Of a stretch of 21,102 nucleotides of DNA, positions 7,987 through 14,465 are shown piece after piece. Under the pieces are notes generated by a model. That model saw nothing but the letters and a program-made list of their open reading frames with translations. It was not told the origin of the DNA and did no database searches. Every line of letters starts with the position of its first letter. The stretch's first letter is position 1. Made by a program: the position numbers and the translations under genes. Source of the DNA: JBEKHI01 sp050012355 (GTDB lineage: Bacteria > Actinomycetota > Actinomycetes > Streptosporangiales > Streptosporangiaceae); assembly GCA_050012355.1 (NCBI GenBank), contig JBEKHI010000150.1, positions 1 through 21,102 on the forward strand, read 5' to 3'.

Positions 7987-8669
7987 CGGCCTATCTGCTG
8001 GTCGTGGTAATCCAGGTCCGAGGCCACCGGACTGGTGCCATCGCTTTCCATGGCAGTCGGGTCATCGGCCGGGCCGTTGGCCTCCTCGTCCTGGAGTTCC
8101 GCCCCGGCCGGGTCGCGCGGCTGGGCGACGAGGTCGGCTCCATCTGGGCGGAGCAGCTCGCTGAACAGCGCCCGGTACCGCAGTAGCGCCTCGCGCAGTT
8201 CTTCGGTGCTCGCTTGCTGGTTCTCGGACCGTTGCCGCACGTCGTGCGCGAACCGGTAATCCTCCACCGTGTTCGGATGGTCCACCGACACCAGCTCAGC
8301 CTGGGCATCGAAGTTCTGCATCGGGTAGCCACGCGCCTCCATGACGCGGGTAACGAGAGCATCGGCAGCGGCGGTGGCTTCGGCCGGCTCGTCGACGAAG
8401 TGTTCCTGCACGTCCTGCCACTCATCCGAGTAGCTCAGGCGGGCAGCTTCCGGCAGCGGCTTGATGTCGAACTCGGCGCGCCGCTTCTCACGATCGAGAA
8501 GGTCAGCCTCGGCGGCTCGCCGGCCATCGCTGTTCTCCACCGTCCGGTCGTATTCCGGCCCGAAGCGATCGCGGAGCACGGCGGTTCTGCGTTTTCTAGC
8601 GCCCGTCACGATCAGCGCGATGACGGCCACCACAGCGATGACGATCACCACCCATATCCAGGTAGCCAT
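7983..8669 (-). CDS. Membrane-anchored conserved protein, first of a tandem paralogous pair
   Basis: The 228-residue product begins with one clear transmembrane helix (residues 4-22, WIWVVIVIAVVAVIALIV) followed by a basic GARKRR stop-transfer segment, so the rest should be cytoplasmic. A charged helical linker leads to the block QDVQEHFVDEPAEATAAAD (about 84-102) and the block STEELREALLRYRALFSELL, both shared with the downstream 158-residue protein. The acidic tail is probably disordered. The ATG at 8669 has a consensus AGGAGG 5 bases upstream. The pair forms a two-gene operon closed by the terminator at 7443-7478. The function is unknown; an anchored and a soluble paralogue could form a heteromer, which is inference. 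Confidence 0.8.
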   Translation of the reverse strand: MATWIWVVIVIAVVAVIALIVTGARKRRTAVLRDRFGPEYDRTVENSDGRRAAEADLLDREKRRAEFDIKPLPEAARLSYSDEWQDVQEHFVDEPAEATAAADALVTRVMEARGYPMQNFDAQAELVSVDHPNTVEDYRFAHDVRQRSENQQASTEELREALLRYRALFSELLRPDGADLVAQPRDPAGAELQDEEANGPADDPTAMESDGTSPVASDLDYHDQQIGR

Positions 8670-8782
8670 CAGATCCTCCTGTCGTTGAATGTGACTCAGC
8701 TACCCGGCCCCCGGCACCTAAACGGTTCAGGGCCGAGCCACGGCTCACGTGTACGCCGCCGCCCGCCGGGTAACGGGTGGCC

Positions 8783-9100
8783 ATGAAGACAACGGGGGCA
8801 GACGAGACAGCGAAGCACGGTGCGGTGATAACCCCGTACCCGGACGGCCCGCTTATCTTGCGCGGCCGGTTCGTCATTACCGCCGGGGACGGGCAGCCCG
8901 TCCCGGCCGGGCGGCGAACGGTCGCGCTGTGCCGGTGCGGCCAGTCAGCAAGTAAGCCGTTCTGCGACGGATCTCATGCACGGACCGGGTTCCGCGCCGA
9001 CGGTCACGCCCTCACGGCGGAAGGCGGCACCGCGGCGGAAGGCACCGCGGCGGAAGGCAGCAGCGAAGACCGCCCGGCCCGCCAGCATGACAGCAGGTAG
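8783..9100 (+). CDS. CDGSH iron-sulfur domain protein
   Basis: The 105-residue product contains the complete CDGSH signature C-x-C-x2-S-x3-P-x-C-D-G-S-H as Cys50, Cys52, Cys61 and His65, the 3Cys-1His ligand set that binds a redox-active, pH-labile [2Fe-2S] cluster. The segment before it (PDGPLILRGRFVI) is the usual beta-strand entry of bacterial single-CDGSH proteins. The last 30 residues (after about residue 75) are low-complexity Glu/Gly/Ala repeats made by a 15-base tandem repeat. I use the ATG at 8783; a GTG at 8777 is in frame, and neither has a strong ribosome-binding site. The 3' end overlaps the opposing diiron-type gene by 97 bases. A partnership with that protein in iron or redox handling is plausible but unproven. 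Confidence 0.88.
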   Translation: MKTTGADETAKHGAVITPYPDGPLILRGRFVITAGDGQPVPAGRRTVALCRCGQSASKPFCDGSHARTGFRADGHALTAEGGTAAEGTAAEGSSEDRPARQHDSR

Positions 9101-10032
9101 CTGGCGACTGCGTCATCGAGTGCCAGGCAGCACGATGCGCCGAACAGGATGTCACCGGAAGCGCCCGGCCGCTGCGCGGCATAGCTGCCGCACAGGTCAT
9201 GGGCGGCGATCTGCTCGTGGACGGCATCCGCCTCGACATGCTCATCGAAGTAACGGCGCGCCGCCTCGTCGGCCCCGAGGCGACGCGCGCCCGCCGAATA
9301 CCGCCGGTTAGGGCCGGTGGAGGTCATCTCCAGTGCCGCCAGGTGCCCGAGCAGCGCGCCCAGCCAGCGGCGGTTCAGCGCGAACACCGACATCAGGTTG
9401 CTGACCGCCAGCGTCACGGCCGGCACGGCCGGGACATAGTGCCCGTACTCGTCGTCGAGCCCGGCCCACCGCATGGTGGACCGGAACAATTCCGAGTGCA
9501 TCCGCTCGGGGATGCCGCCGCCGTATTCGTCAGCCTGGATTTCCACCAGGGCGGCCTTGGCCGGCCCGGTCAGCCGGGGGATACCGAAACTGTGCGGGTC
9601 AGCCTCCTTGAGCTGGTAGACCGACCGGTGCGCGAGGTACTCGGTGAACTGGCCCCGGTCGGCTTCCCGAGCGAGGTAGCCTGCCAGATCAGGGCCTCCC
9701 GCGCGGCGTGTCAGCGCGGTTAGGGTGACCGCGACGGACGGCGCGGCGGCGGGGTGGCCGAGACCGCGCAGGCTGGCCAGCCACCGCTGCTCCAGGGTCC
9801 CGCGGAACCCGATGATGGCCGGATTCCACTCCCAGCGCTCGTCGACATCGTCGAACCCGCGGTAGTGCAGTTCATAGCAGCACCACAACGCGAGCTGCAG
9901 GTCATCGTCGTGCCACGCTGGCCTATCCGGTACGAGTCCAGGCACCGGCGGCACCGGCCCGGCCGGGTCCGCGCCGGTCAGCGTCGTGACCAGCCAGGCG
10001 CTCAGGCAGCCGCGAGGGGGAGGGAGTTTCAC
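9004..10032 (-). CDS. Iron-containing redox enzyme family protein (haem-oxygenase-like diiron fold)
   Basis: The 342-residue, all-helical product has the spaced Glu/His/Asp pattern of haem-oxygenase-like diiron proteins: YELHYRGFDDVDERWEWNP near 53-71, a Glu in QFTEYLAHRS (128-137), EIQADEYGGG...MHSELF near 164-183, and YFDEHVEADAVHE at 261-273. Members of this family oxidise small substrates or handle iron, and their substrates vary widely. The C-terminal tail (SSLLPSAAVPSAAVPPSAVRA region) is low complexity because it reads the same 15-base repeat as the opposing CDGSH gene. The start is a GTG at 10032 with only a weak upstream purine tract, so the start is less sure than the frame. It lies 51 bases after the GAF-ANTAR operon on the same strand and may share its transcript. 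Confidence 0.82.
   Translation of the reverse strand: MKLPPPRGCLSAWLVTTLTGADPAGPVPPVPGLVPDRPAWHDDDLQLALWCCYELHYRGFDDVDERWEWNPAIIGFRGTLEQRWLASLRGLGHPAAAPSVAVTLTALTRRAGGPDLAGYLAREADRGQFTEYLAHRSVYQLKEADPHSFGIPRLTGPAKAALVEIQADEYGGGIPERMHSELFRSTMRWAGLDDEYGHYVPAVPAVTLAVSNLMSVFALNRRWLGALLGHLAALEMTSTGPNRRYSAGARRLGADEAARRYFDEHVEADAVHEQIAAHDLCGSYAAQRPGASGDILFGASCCLALDDAVASYLLSCWRAGRSSLLPSAAVPSAAVPPSAVRA
9016..9061. repeat. 15-base tandem repeat in the shared gene tails
   Basis: Unit GCGGCGGAAGGCACC at 9032-9046 is repeated at 9047-9061 with one mismatch and preceded by a copy interrupted by 3 bases. It lies in the overlap of the CDGSH and diiron-family genes and encodes Glu-Gly-Thr-Ala-Ala units on one strand and Pro-Ser-Ala-Ala-Val units on the other. 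It was probably expanded by slippage. Confidence 0.75.
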
Positions 10033-10083
10033 TCCGCCGCGCTACCCGGACGGCGGCCGGACAATCCTGACCGTGTGGCGCGC

Positions 10084-10806
10084 TTACCGGCGGGCCGCCG
10101 GCGGGAAGTCCGCGGTGGGGCTGTTCACGACATAACGGGCGACGTCGGTGAGTCGCTGGTTGGTGCTGCGGGCTTGCCCGCGCAGCAGCGTGAAGGCCTG
10201 GTCCATGTCCAGGCCGAGTCGCTCGGCGAGCCTGCCTTTGGCCTGTTCGATGACTACCCGGCTGTTCAGTGCCGCCTGGAGTTGCTCGGCGAGGGTCTCG
10301 GCCCGGCGCACGTTGCGTTCCTGCAGCAGGCCGATGGTGGCGACGTCGGCCAGGGCCTGCCCGACGCGCAGCTCGGCCTCGCCGAGCGGGCCGGTGTCCG
10401 CGCCGAACAAGTTCAGCGCGCCGATGACCTGGTCCCGCAGCCGCATCGGCAGCGCGTTCACGGTGACGAACCCGGCGCGGGTCGCGGCGGCTGCGAACCG
10501 GGGCCACCGCTCGCCCTGCCCGGCCAGGTCAGCCGCGATGACCCGCTGCCCGGTGCGGAAGCAGTCCAGGCATGGTCCCTGGTCGTTCTGGATCTGGAAC
10601 AGCTCGATCAGCCCGGCTTCGTCGCTGGAGGCCGCGGCCACCCGCAGTTGCCCGCGGGGGTCGGCGAGCACTACCCCGGCCGCCGATACCGACAGCAGCT
10701 GGGTGCTGCGGTCGGTGAGCATGTGCAGGAAGTCGATCACGTCGAAGTCGGCGACCATCGTGTCCGCCAGGGCGACGAAGGTATCCGAGAGTAGGTCAGC
10801 GTCCAT
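10084..10806 (-). CDS. GAF and ANTAR domain protein (putative RNA-binding antiterminator), second copy
   Basis: This 240-residue protein has an N-terminal GAF sensor domain (about 20-165) with the GPCLDCFRTG and ERWPRFA segments, which are typical of this actinobacterial subgroup. A C-terminal ANTAR helix bundle follows (about 172-227: VIEQAKGRLAERLGLDMDQAF...ARSTNQRLTDVARYVV). ANTAR domains bind paired hairpins in nascent RNA and prevent termination; the GAF domain would receive the signal. I start it at the ATG at 10806, preceded by AGGAGAAGG on the minus strand; a longer reading frame upstream belongs to no domain. It follows another GAF-ANTAR gene and a STAS gene in the same direction. 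The target RNAs are not identifiable here. Confidence 0.85.
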   Translation of the reverse strand: MDADLLSDTFVALADTMVADFDVIDFLHMLTDRSTQLLSVSAAGVVLADPRGQLRVAAASSDEAGLIELFQIQNDQGPCLDCFRTGQRVIAADLAGQGERWPRFAAAATRAGFVTVNALPMRLRDQVIGALNLFGADTGPLGEAELRVGQALADVATIGLLQERNVRRAETLAEQLQAALNSRVVIEQAKGRLAERLGLDMDQAFTLLRGQARSTNQRLTDVARYVVNSPTADFPPAARR

Positions 10807-10858
10807 GATGATCACCTTCTCCTCAGGAGCGGGAAAGACAGGGAGGGCATTGAGCGTG

Positions 10859-11596
10859 TCATGGACCGCCGTTCCCGTCGTGGTCGCGGTGTAGCCGCAG
10901 CCGACGGGCGACGATGTCGCGGGCCACGTCGGCCAGCCGCCGGTCGTTGACATAAGCGTAAGTCCGGAGCCGGGCAAACGCCTCAGCGATATCGACGCCA
11001 AGCTGAATCGTGAGCATGCCGGTGGCCTGATCGATCTCGGCCCGGTGCAGCGCCAGATCGGGGGACTGCCCGTTAACGGGCAGTCCGTTCCCGTTGTTCC
11101 GGTATCCGTCCAGCAGCAGCAGCGTCGCGGCATCGGCCAGGATGAGTGCGTCACCGAGCCGGGTGCCTGGCAGCGGGCCGGGCGAGTCGCGGTACAGCCC
11201 CATCACCCCGGCCCGAATCGCCCCGATCGACAGCGGGAACGCGAAGACCGCGCCCGCGCCGAGCCGGCTCGCGGGCCCGCTGAACCCCGGCCACCGGCGG
11301 CCCGAAAGCTCATCGCCTAGATTCGCCGCCAGCACCGGCGCCGCCGACGCCAGCGCATCGTGGCAGGGTCCCTCGCCCAGCGTGAGCTGCAGCTCGGCGA
11401 GCTGCTCGGCCACCGGGTCCGTCACCGACATCACGAAATCCGGTCCCCGGCCGCCCGACACAGTGACCCACGCCCCGCTTACCTGCGCGGACTCGACGGC
11501 GACCGCGCACACGTCGGCCACCGACACACGCCGGTCCGACGCGGCGGCGTGCCCGGCGACCAGGCCCCACACCACCGCGGGCCGGCTCGTGGTCAC
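10859..11596 (-). CDS. GAF and ANTAR domain protein, first copy
   Basis: The 245-residue product has a GAF domain (about 25-165, with LTLGEGPCHDALASAAPVL and RRWPGF) and a C-terminal ANTAR domain (about 180-235: HRAEIDQATGMLTIQLGVDIAEAFARLR...RRLADVARDIV). Its GTG start overlaps the stop of the STAS gene (GTGA at 11593-11596), so the two are translationally coupled. The second GAF-ANTAR gene begins 52 bases downstream. The two GAF-ANTAR proteins share layout but are clearly diverged in sequence, which suggests different signals or heterodimers. Role inferred: signal-dependent control of transcript elongation. Confidence 0.87.
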   Translation of the reverse strand: MTTSRPAVVWGLVAGHAAASDRRVSVADVCAVAVESAQVSGAWVTVSGGRGPDFVMSVTDPVAEQLAELQLTLGEGPCHDALASAAPVLAANLGDELSGRRWPGFSGPASRLGAGAVFAFPLSIGAIRAGVMGLYRDSPGPLPGTRLGDALILADAATLLLLDGYRNNGNGLPVNGQSPDLALHRAEIDQATGMLTIQLGVDIAEAFARLRTYAYVNDRRLADVARDIVARRLRLHRDHDGNGGP

Positions 11597-12072
11597 CCCC
11601 GCAGACCACTACGCGCGCGCAGCCAGCGCGGTGACCAGGACCGGTCTCCGGCGGCCGCCTTCCGCGCCACCATCCGGGCACCTGACAGCATCGCCCGCCC
11701 GGGCCGCGGGATGCTGACCGCGCCCCACCGGCCATCTCGTCGGCCGGCGCTGTCCGCGGCGGCGGCCACGCTGGCATAGACACCCGGTACGCCCAGCAAG
11801 CTCAGCAACCGCAGCACCGACCCGTGCGGCGCGGCCAGCAGCACATCGCCGCCCGACTGGCGGGTTGACTTGCGTACCCTCAGCAGCGCACCGGTGGCAT
11901 GGCAGTCGATGAAGTCCAGGGTCTCCAGGTCGATGATCAGGTGCTTCCCATCCACCGCTAGCGCCGTCACCGCGCCGGCCGCCGCCTCGGCGTCCGTCGT
12001 GTCCAGCTCACCGCACAGCACCACGACAGCGTAGTCGCCACATACCCGGGTTCGCAGCTCAGCATTCCCCAC
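11593..12072 (-). CDS. STAS domain protein (anti-sigma factor antagonist-like)
   Basis: Residues 1 to about 108 of 159 form a STAS fold: VVVLCGELDTTDAEAA, then LIIDLETLDFIDCHATGALL and an LLAAPHGSVLRLLSLLGV strand-helix. In SpoIIAA-like antagonists the loop reads Asp-Ser-Ser-Gly, where the first Ser is phosphorylated by the partner kinase. Here it is Asp-Cys-His-Ala, so regulation by Ser phosphorylation at that site is not expected. Variants with Cys at this place are common among STAS proteins near GAF-ANTAR genes. The last 50 residues are a basic, probably disordered tail. The start is a GTG at 12072 with GGGAGG 6 bases upstream, partly inside a hairpin. It is the first gene of the STAS/GAF-ANTAR/GAF-ANTAR operon. 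Confidence 0.85.
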   Translation of the reverse strand: MGNAELRTRVCGDYAVVVLCGELDTTDAEAAAGAVTALAVDGKHLIIDLETLDFIDCHATGALLRVRKSTRQSGGDVLLAAPHGSVLRLLSLLGVPGVYASVAAAADSAGRRDGRWGAVSIPRPGRAMLSGARMVARKAAAGDRSWSPRWLRARSGLRG

Positions 12073-12078
12073 GGACGG

Positions 12079-12103
12079 CCTCCCGCCTGGACAGCCAGGC
12101 GGG
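12079..12103 (-). promoter_or_regulatory. Hairpin covering the STAS-gene ribosome-binding site
   Basis: A perfect 9-bp stem (12082-12090 with 12095-12103) closes a 4-base loop. Read on the minus strand, the 3' arm ends GGCGGG and overlaps the Shine-Dalgarno GGGAGG (plus 12079-12084), pairing its first three Gs. It could limit translation initiation or act as the terminator of guaB1 upstream. There is no U-tract, which weakens the terminator reading. Confidence 0.4.
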
Positions 12104-12168
12104 GTCCCGACCAGACGAGCTAATTGCCCGCAGTAGTCATGTTACTCCCCGGTGGGCACCGAAACCAT

Positions 12169-13611
12169 TCACCAACTGGCGGGAACGGGCATGCCCTCCG
12201 TGTACCCAGACATCGACTGGACGCCCACCACCGCGCGGTCCGCGAACTCCTCCAGATCCCGGGCGCCGGCGTAGGTCATGGCGGACCGCAGCCCCGCCAC
12301 GATCATGTCCAGCAGGTCCTCCACCCCCGGCCGTTCCGGTGACAAGTACATCCGTGCCGAGGAGATCCCTTCCTCGAACAACGCCTTCCGCGCCCGTTCG
12401 AAGGCGGAATCACTGGCCGACCGCAGCCGCACCGCGCGAGCCGAGGCCATGCCGAAAGACTCCTTGTACAGCCGGCCGTCCGGATCGCGGAACGTGTCGC
12501 CAGGCGACTCATAGGTCCCCGCGAACCACGATCCGATCATCACCGACGACGCGCCGGCCGCCAGCGCCAGCGCCACGTCCCGCGGATGGCGGACCCCGCC
12601 GTCGGCCCACACGTGCCTGCCAAGCCGCCGCGCCTCGGCGGAGCATTCGAGCACCGCTGAGAACTGGGGCCGTCCGACGCCGGTCATCATCCGGGTGGTG
12701 CACATCGCGCCCGGTCCGACGCCGACCTTGATCACGTCCGCGCCCGCCTCCACCAGGTCGGCCACGCCGCCCGCGGTGACCACGTTGCCCGCCACGACCG
12801 GCACGCTGGGTGACAGCGACCGCACCGCCCGCAACGCGGCGAGCATCTTGTCCTGGTGCCCGTGCGCGGTGTCCACCACGAGCACGTCCGCGCCCGCGTC
12901 CAGCAGCACCTTGGCCTTGGCCTCGACGTCCCCGTTGACCCCGATGGCCACGCCGACGCGCAGCTTGCCGTGGGCGTCAAGGGCCGGGGTGTACAGCGTC
13001 GCGCGCAGCGCGCCCGTCCTGGTCAGCACGCCGGTCACCCGCCCGGCGGCGTCCACCACCGGAGCCAGCCGGTGGCGGCCCTCGTGCAGCAAAGAGAATG
13101 CCTCCGCTGGCGGCGTGCCAGCAGGCAACGACACAGGATCCGGCGTCATAACGTCGCGGAGCTGGGCGAACCGGTCCACGCCCGTGCAGTCGGCCTCGGT
13201 GACGACGCCGACCGGGGCGCCCGCGCCGTCGGTCACGATGATCGCGCCGTGGGCGCGCTTGGGTAGCAGGGACAGCGCCTCGCCCACGGTGTCGGTGGGC
13301 GCCATCGTGATCGGCGTGTCCGCCACGGTGTCCCGGGACTTGACCCAGCCGATGACCTCGGCCACCACGTCGCCCGGGATGTCCTGGGGGATGATCGCGA
13401 GCCCGCCGCGGCGGGCCAGGGTCTCCGCCATCCGGCGGCCAGAGACCGCGGTCATGTTGGCCGCGACCAGCGGGATGGTGGCGCCGCTGCCGTCATCGGT
13501 GGACAGATCCACGTCGAGCCGTGAACCTACGGAGGACCGGGAGGGCACCATGAAGACGTCGCTGTACGTCAGATCGTGCCCTGGCTGCTGGGAGTCGTTA
13601 AGGAACCGCAC
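12169..13611 (-). CDS. guaB1: GuaB1 family IMP dehydrogenase-related protein (GMP reductase-like)
   Basis: The 480-residue product has the IMPDH/GMPR TIM barrel interrupted by a CBS pair (about 95-205). The catalytic-loop cysteine is Cys304 in GVGPGAMCTTR, and NAD/phosphate-site segments include VVDTAHGH (246-252) and MIGSWFAG. Sequence details such as SSVGSRLDVDLST and MTAVSGRRMAETLARRGG place it in the actinobacterial GuaB1 group, not the main IMPDH (GuaB2). Mycobacterial GuaB1 has been shown to be a GMP reductase (GMP to IMP, with NADPH) sensitive to purine nucleotides through its CBS domains. I infer the same purine-salvage role here. The start is a GTG at 13611 just after a terminator-like hairpin that follows the TetR gene. 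Confidence 0.88.
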   Translation of the reverse strand: MRFLNDSQQPGHDLTYSDVFMVPSRSSVGSRLDVDLSTDDGSGATIPLVAANMTAVSGRRMAETLARRGGLAIIPQDIPGDVVAEVIGWVKSRDTVADTPITMAPTDTVGEALSLLPKRAHGAIIVTDGAGAPVGVVTEADCTGVDRFAQLRDVMTPDPVSLPAGTPPAEAFSLLHEGRHRLAPVVDAAGRVTGVLTRTGALRATLYTPALDAHGKLRVGVAIGVNGDVEAKAKVLLDAGADVLVVDTAHGHQDKMLAALRAVRSLSPSVPVVAGNVVTAGGVADLVEAGADVIKVGVGPGAMCTTRMMTGVGRPQFSAVLECSAEARRLGRHVWADGGVRHPRDVALALAAGASSVMIGSWFAGTYESPGDTFRDPDGRLYKESFGMASARAVRLRSASDSAFERARKALFEEGISSARMYLSPERPGVEDLLDMIVAGLRSAMTYAGARDLEEFADRAVVGVQSMSGYTEGMPVPASW

Positions 13612-13628
13612 GTCACCTAGTGTCCCCG

Positions 13629-13656
13629 AAAACCCCGCCCGGGTGCCAAACGGGCG
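13629..13656 (-). terminator. Intrinsic terminator between the TetR gene and guaB1
   Basis: On the minus strand a 6-bp GC stem (plus 13651-13656 with 13636-13641, 9-base loop) is followed by GGG and TTTT (plus 13629-13632). It begins 4 bases after the TetR stop at 13660 and ends about 18 bases before the guaB1 start. The stem is short, so termination may be partial. Confidence 0.4.
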
Positions 13657-13659
13657 AGT

Positions 13660-14361
13660 TCACGGGGTGTTGAGGCCGAACGCCGCGAACATGATGTCGG
13701 CGATCCTGTCCGCCATTTCCTCCGCGGGCAGCTGGACTTCCGCGCTGATCAGGTAATTGACTCGCTCCAGCATCATCAGGCACGCGACTGCGGTCAGCTC
13801 GGCGTGCTCGGTGTGGCGTCCGGCTTTCTCCGCGGCCGCCGTCATTCCGGTGGTCATCGCCTCGGCGATCGAGAAGAACAGCCGGAGGCCGTCTCCGAAG
13901 ACCTCCTCGGGCACCAGGTCGGCCTGGCTGAGGATGCGGATCACGGTGGCGTGCGCGCTGTAGGCGTCGAAGAACTTCCGTACCCACTGGCGGAGCACTT
14001 TCTGGCCGGTTTCGTCGTTGGTGACGACGGGGAAGTCACCGGCGACGATCTCCATGTCATGGAGGGCGTCGCGCAGCAGCGCCTTGTAGAGATCGTCCTT
14101 ATTTGAGAAGTACAGATAGAAGGTTCCGTGCGAGATGCCAGCGCGGCGCACCACGTCGTCGACACGGACCCCGTGGAATCCGCGCTGCTCGAACTCGACC
14201 ATGCCAGCTTCGAGCAGCTTGCGCACGGTCTCCCGGCCCTGTGCACGCAGCTCTCTGTCTTGTGCCGGGACCCCTCCGCCAAGCGAAGGTCTTGGCTGCG
14301 GCTTACGCGCTCTCCGTCCATGAGCGGTGGTCCCGGGGCCGCGGTCTGCCTCCTGGGTCAT
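13660..14361 (-). CDS. TetR/AcrR family transcriptional regulator
   Basis: The 233-residue protein has a classical TetR DNA-binding domain at about 43-95: TVRKLLEAGMVEFEQRGFHG, then VRVDDVVRRAGISHGTFYLYFSNKDDLYKAL, with the HTH recognition helix at ISHGTFYLYF. The C-terminal region (about 100-230) is a variable ligand and dimer domain. An N-terminal basic, Pro-rich extension of about 40 residues is longer than usual. The ATG at 14361 has no Shine-Dalgarno, so the mRNA may be leaderless or the start may be mis-set. The gene is divergent from a secreted transglycosylase, with 104 bases between the starts, so autoregulation and control of that gene are plausible. The ligand is unknown. Confidence 0.88.
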   Translation of the reverse strand: MTQEADRGPGTTAHGRRARKPQPRPSLGGGVPAQDRELRAQGRETVRKLLEAGMVEFEQRGFHGVRVDDVVRRAGISHGTFYLYFSNKDDLYKALLRDALHDMEIVAGDFPVVTNDETGQKVLRQWVRKFFDAYSAHATVIRILSQADLVPEEVFGDGLRLFFSIAEAMTTGMTAAAEKAGRHTEHAELTAVACLMMLERVNYLISAEVQLPAEEMADRIADIMFAAFGLNTP

Positions 14362-14380
14362 GACGTCAGAGTAGCCGTAG

Positions 14381-14412
14381 TAGGGCGCCGAGAGGCGCAG
14401 ATAGGGTGCCGA
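14381..14412. promoter_or_regulatory. Spaced direct repeat in the TetR/transglycosylase intergenic region
   Basis: TAGGGCGCCGA at 14381-14391 recurs as TAGGGTGCCGA at 14402-14412, 10 of 11 bases identical and 21 bases apart (two helical turns), between the divergent starts. An 8-bp palindrome TGACGTCA (14361-14368) lies at the TetR start itself. Either could be an operator. The evidence is positional only. Confidence 0.3.
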
Positions 14413-14465
14413 CTCGCCAATCCCCCTACCGCAGGTGTGGTGCGGACCGTTATGGTTGGGTAATT

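Noticed and set aside
12695..13756. Plus-strand open frame of 353 codons antisense to guaB1
   Set aside because: Its composition is Ser/Thr/Ala/Pro-rich with no domain; guaB1 on the minus strand explains the region fully.
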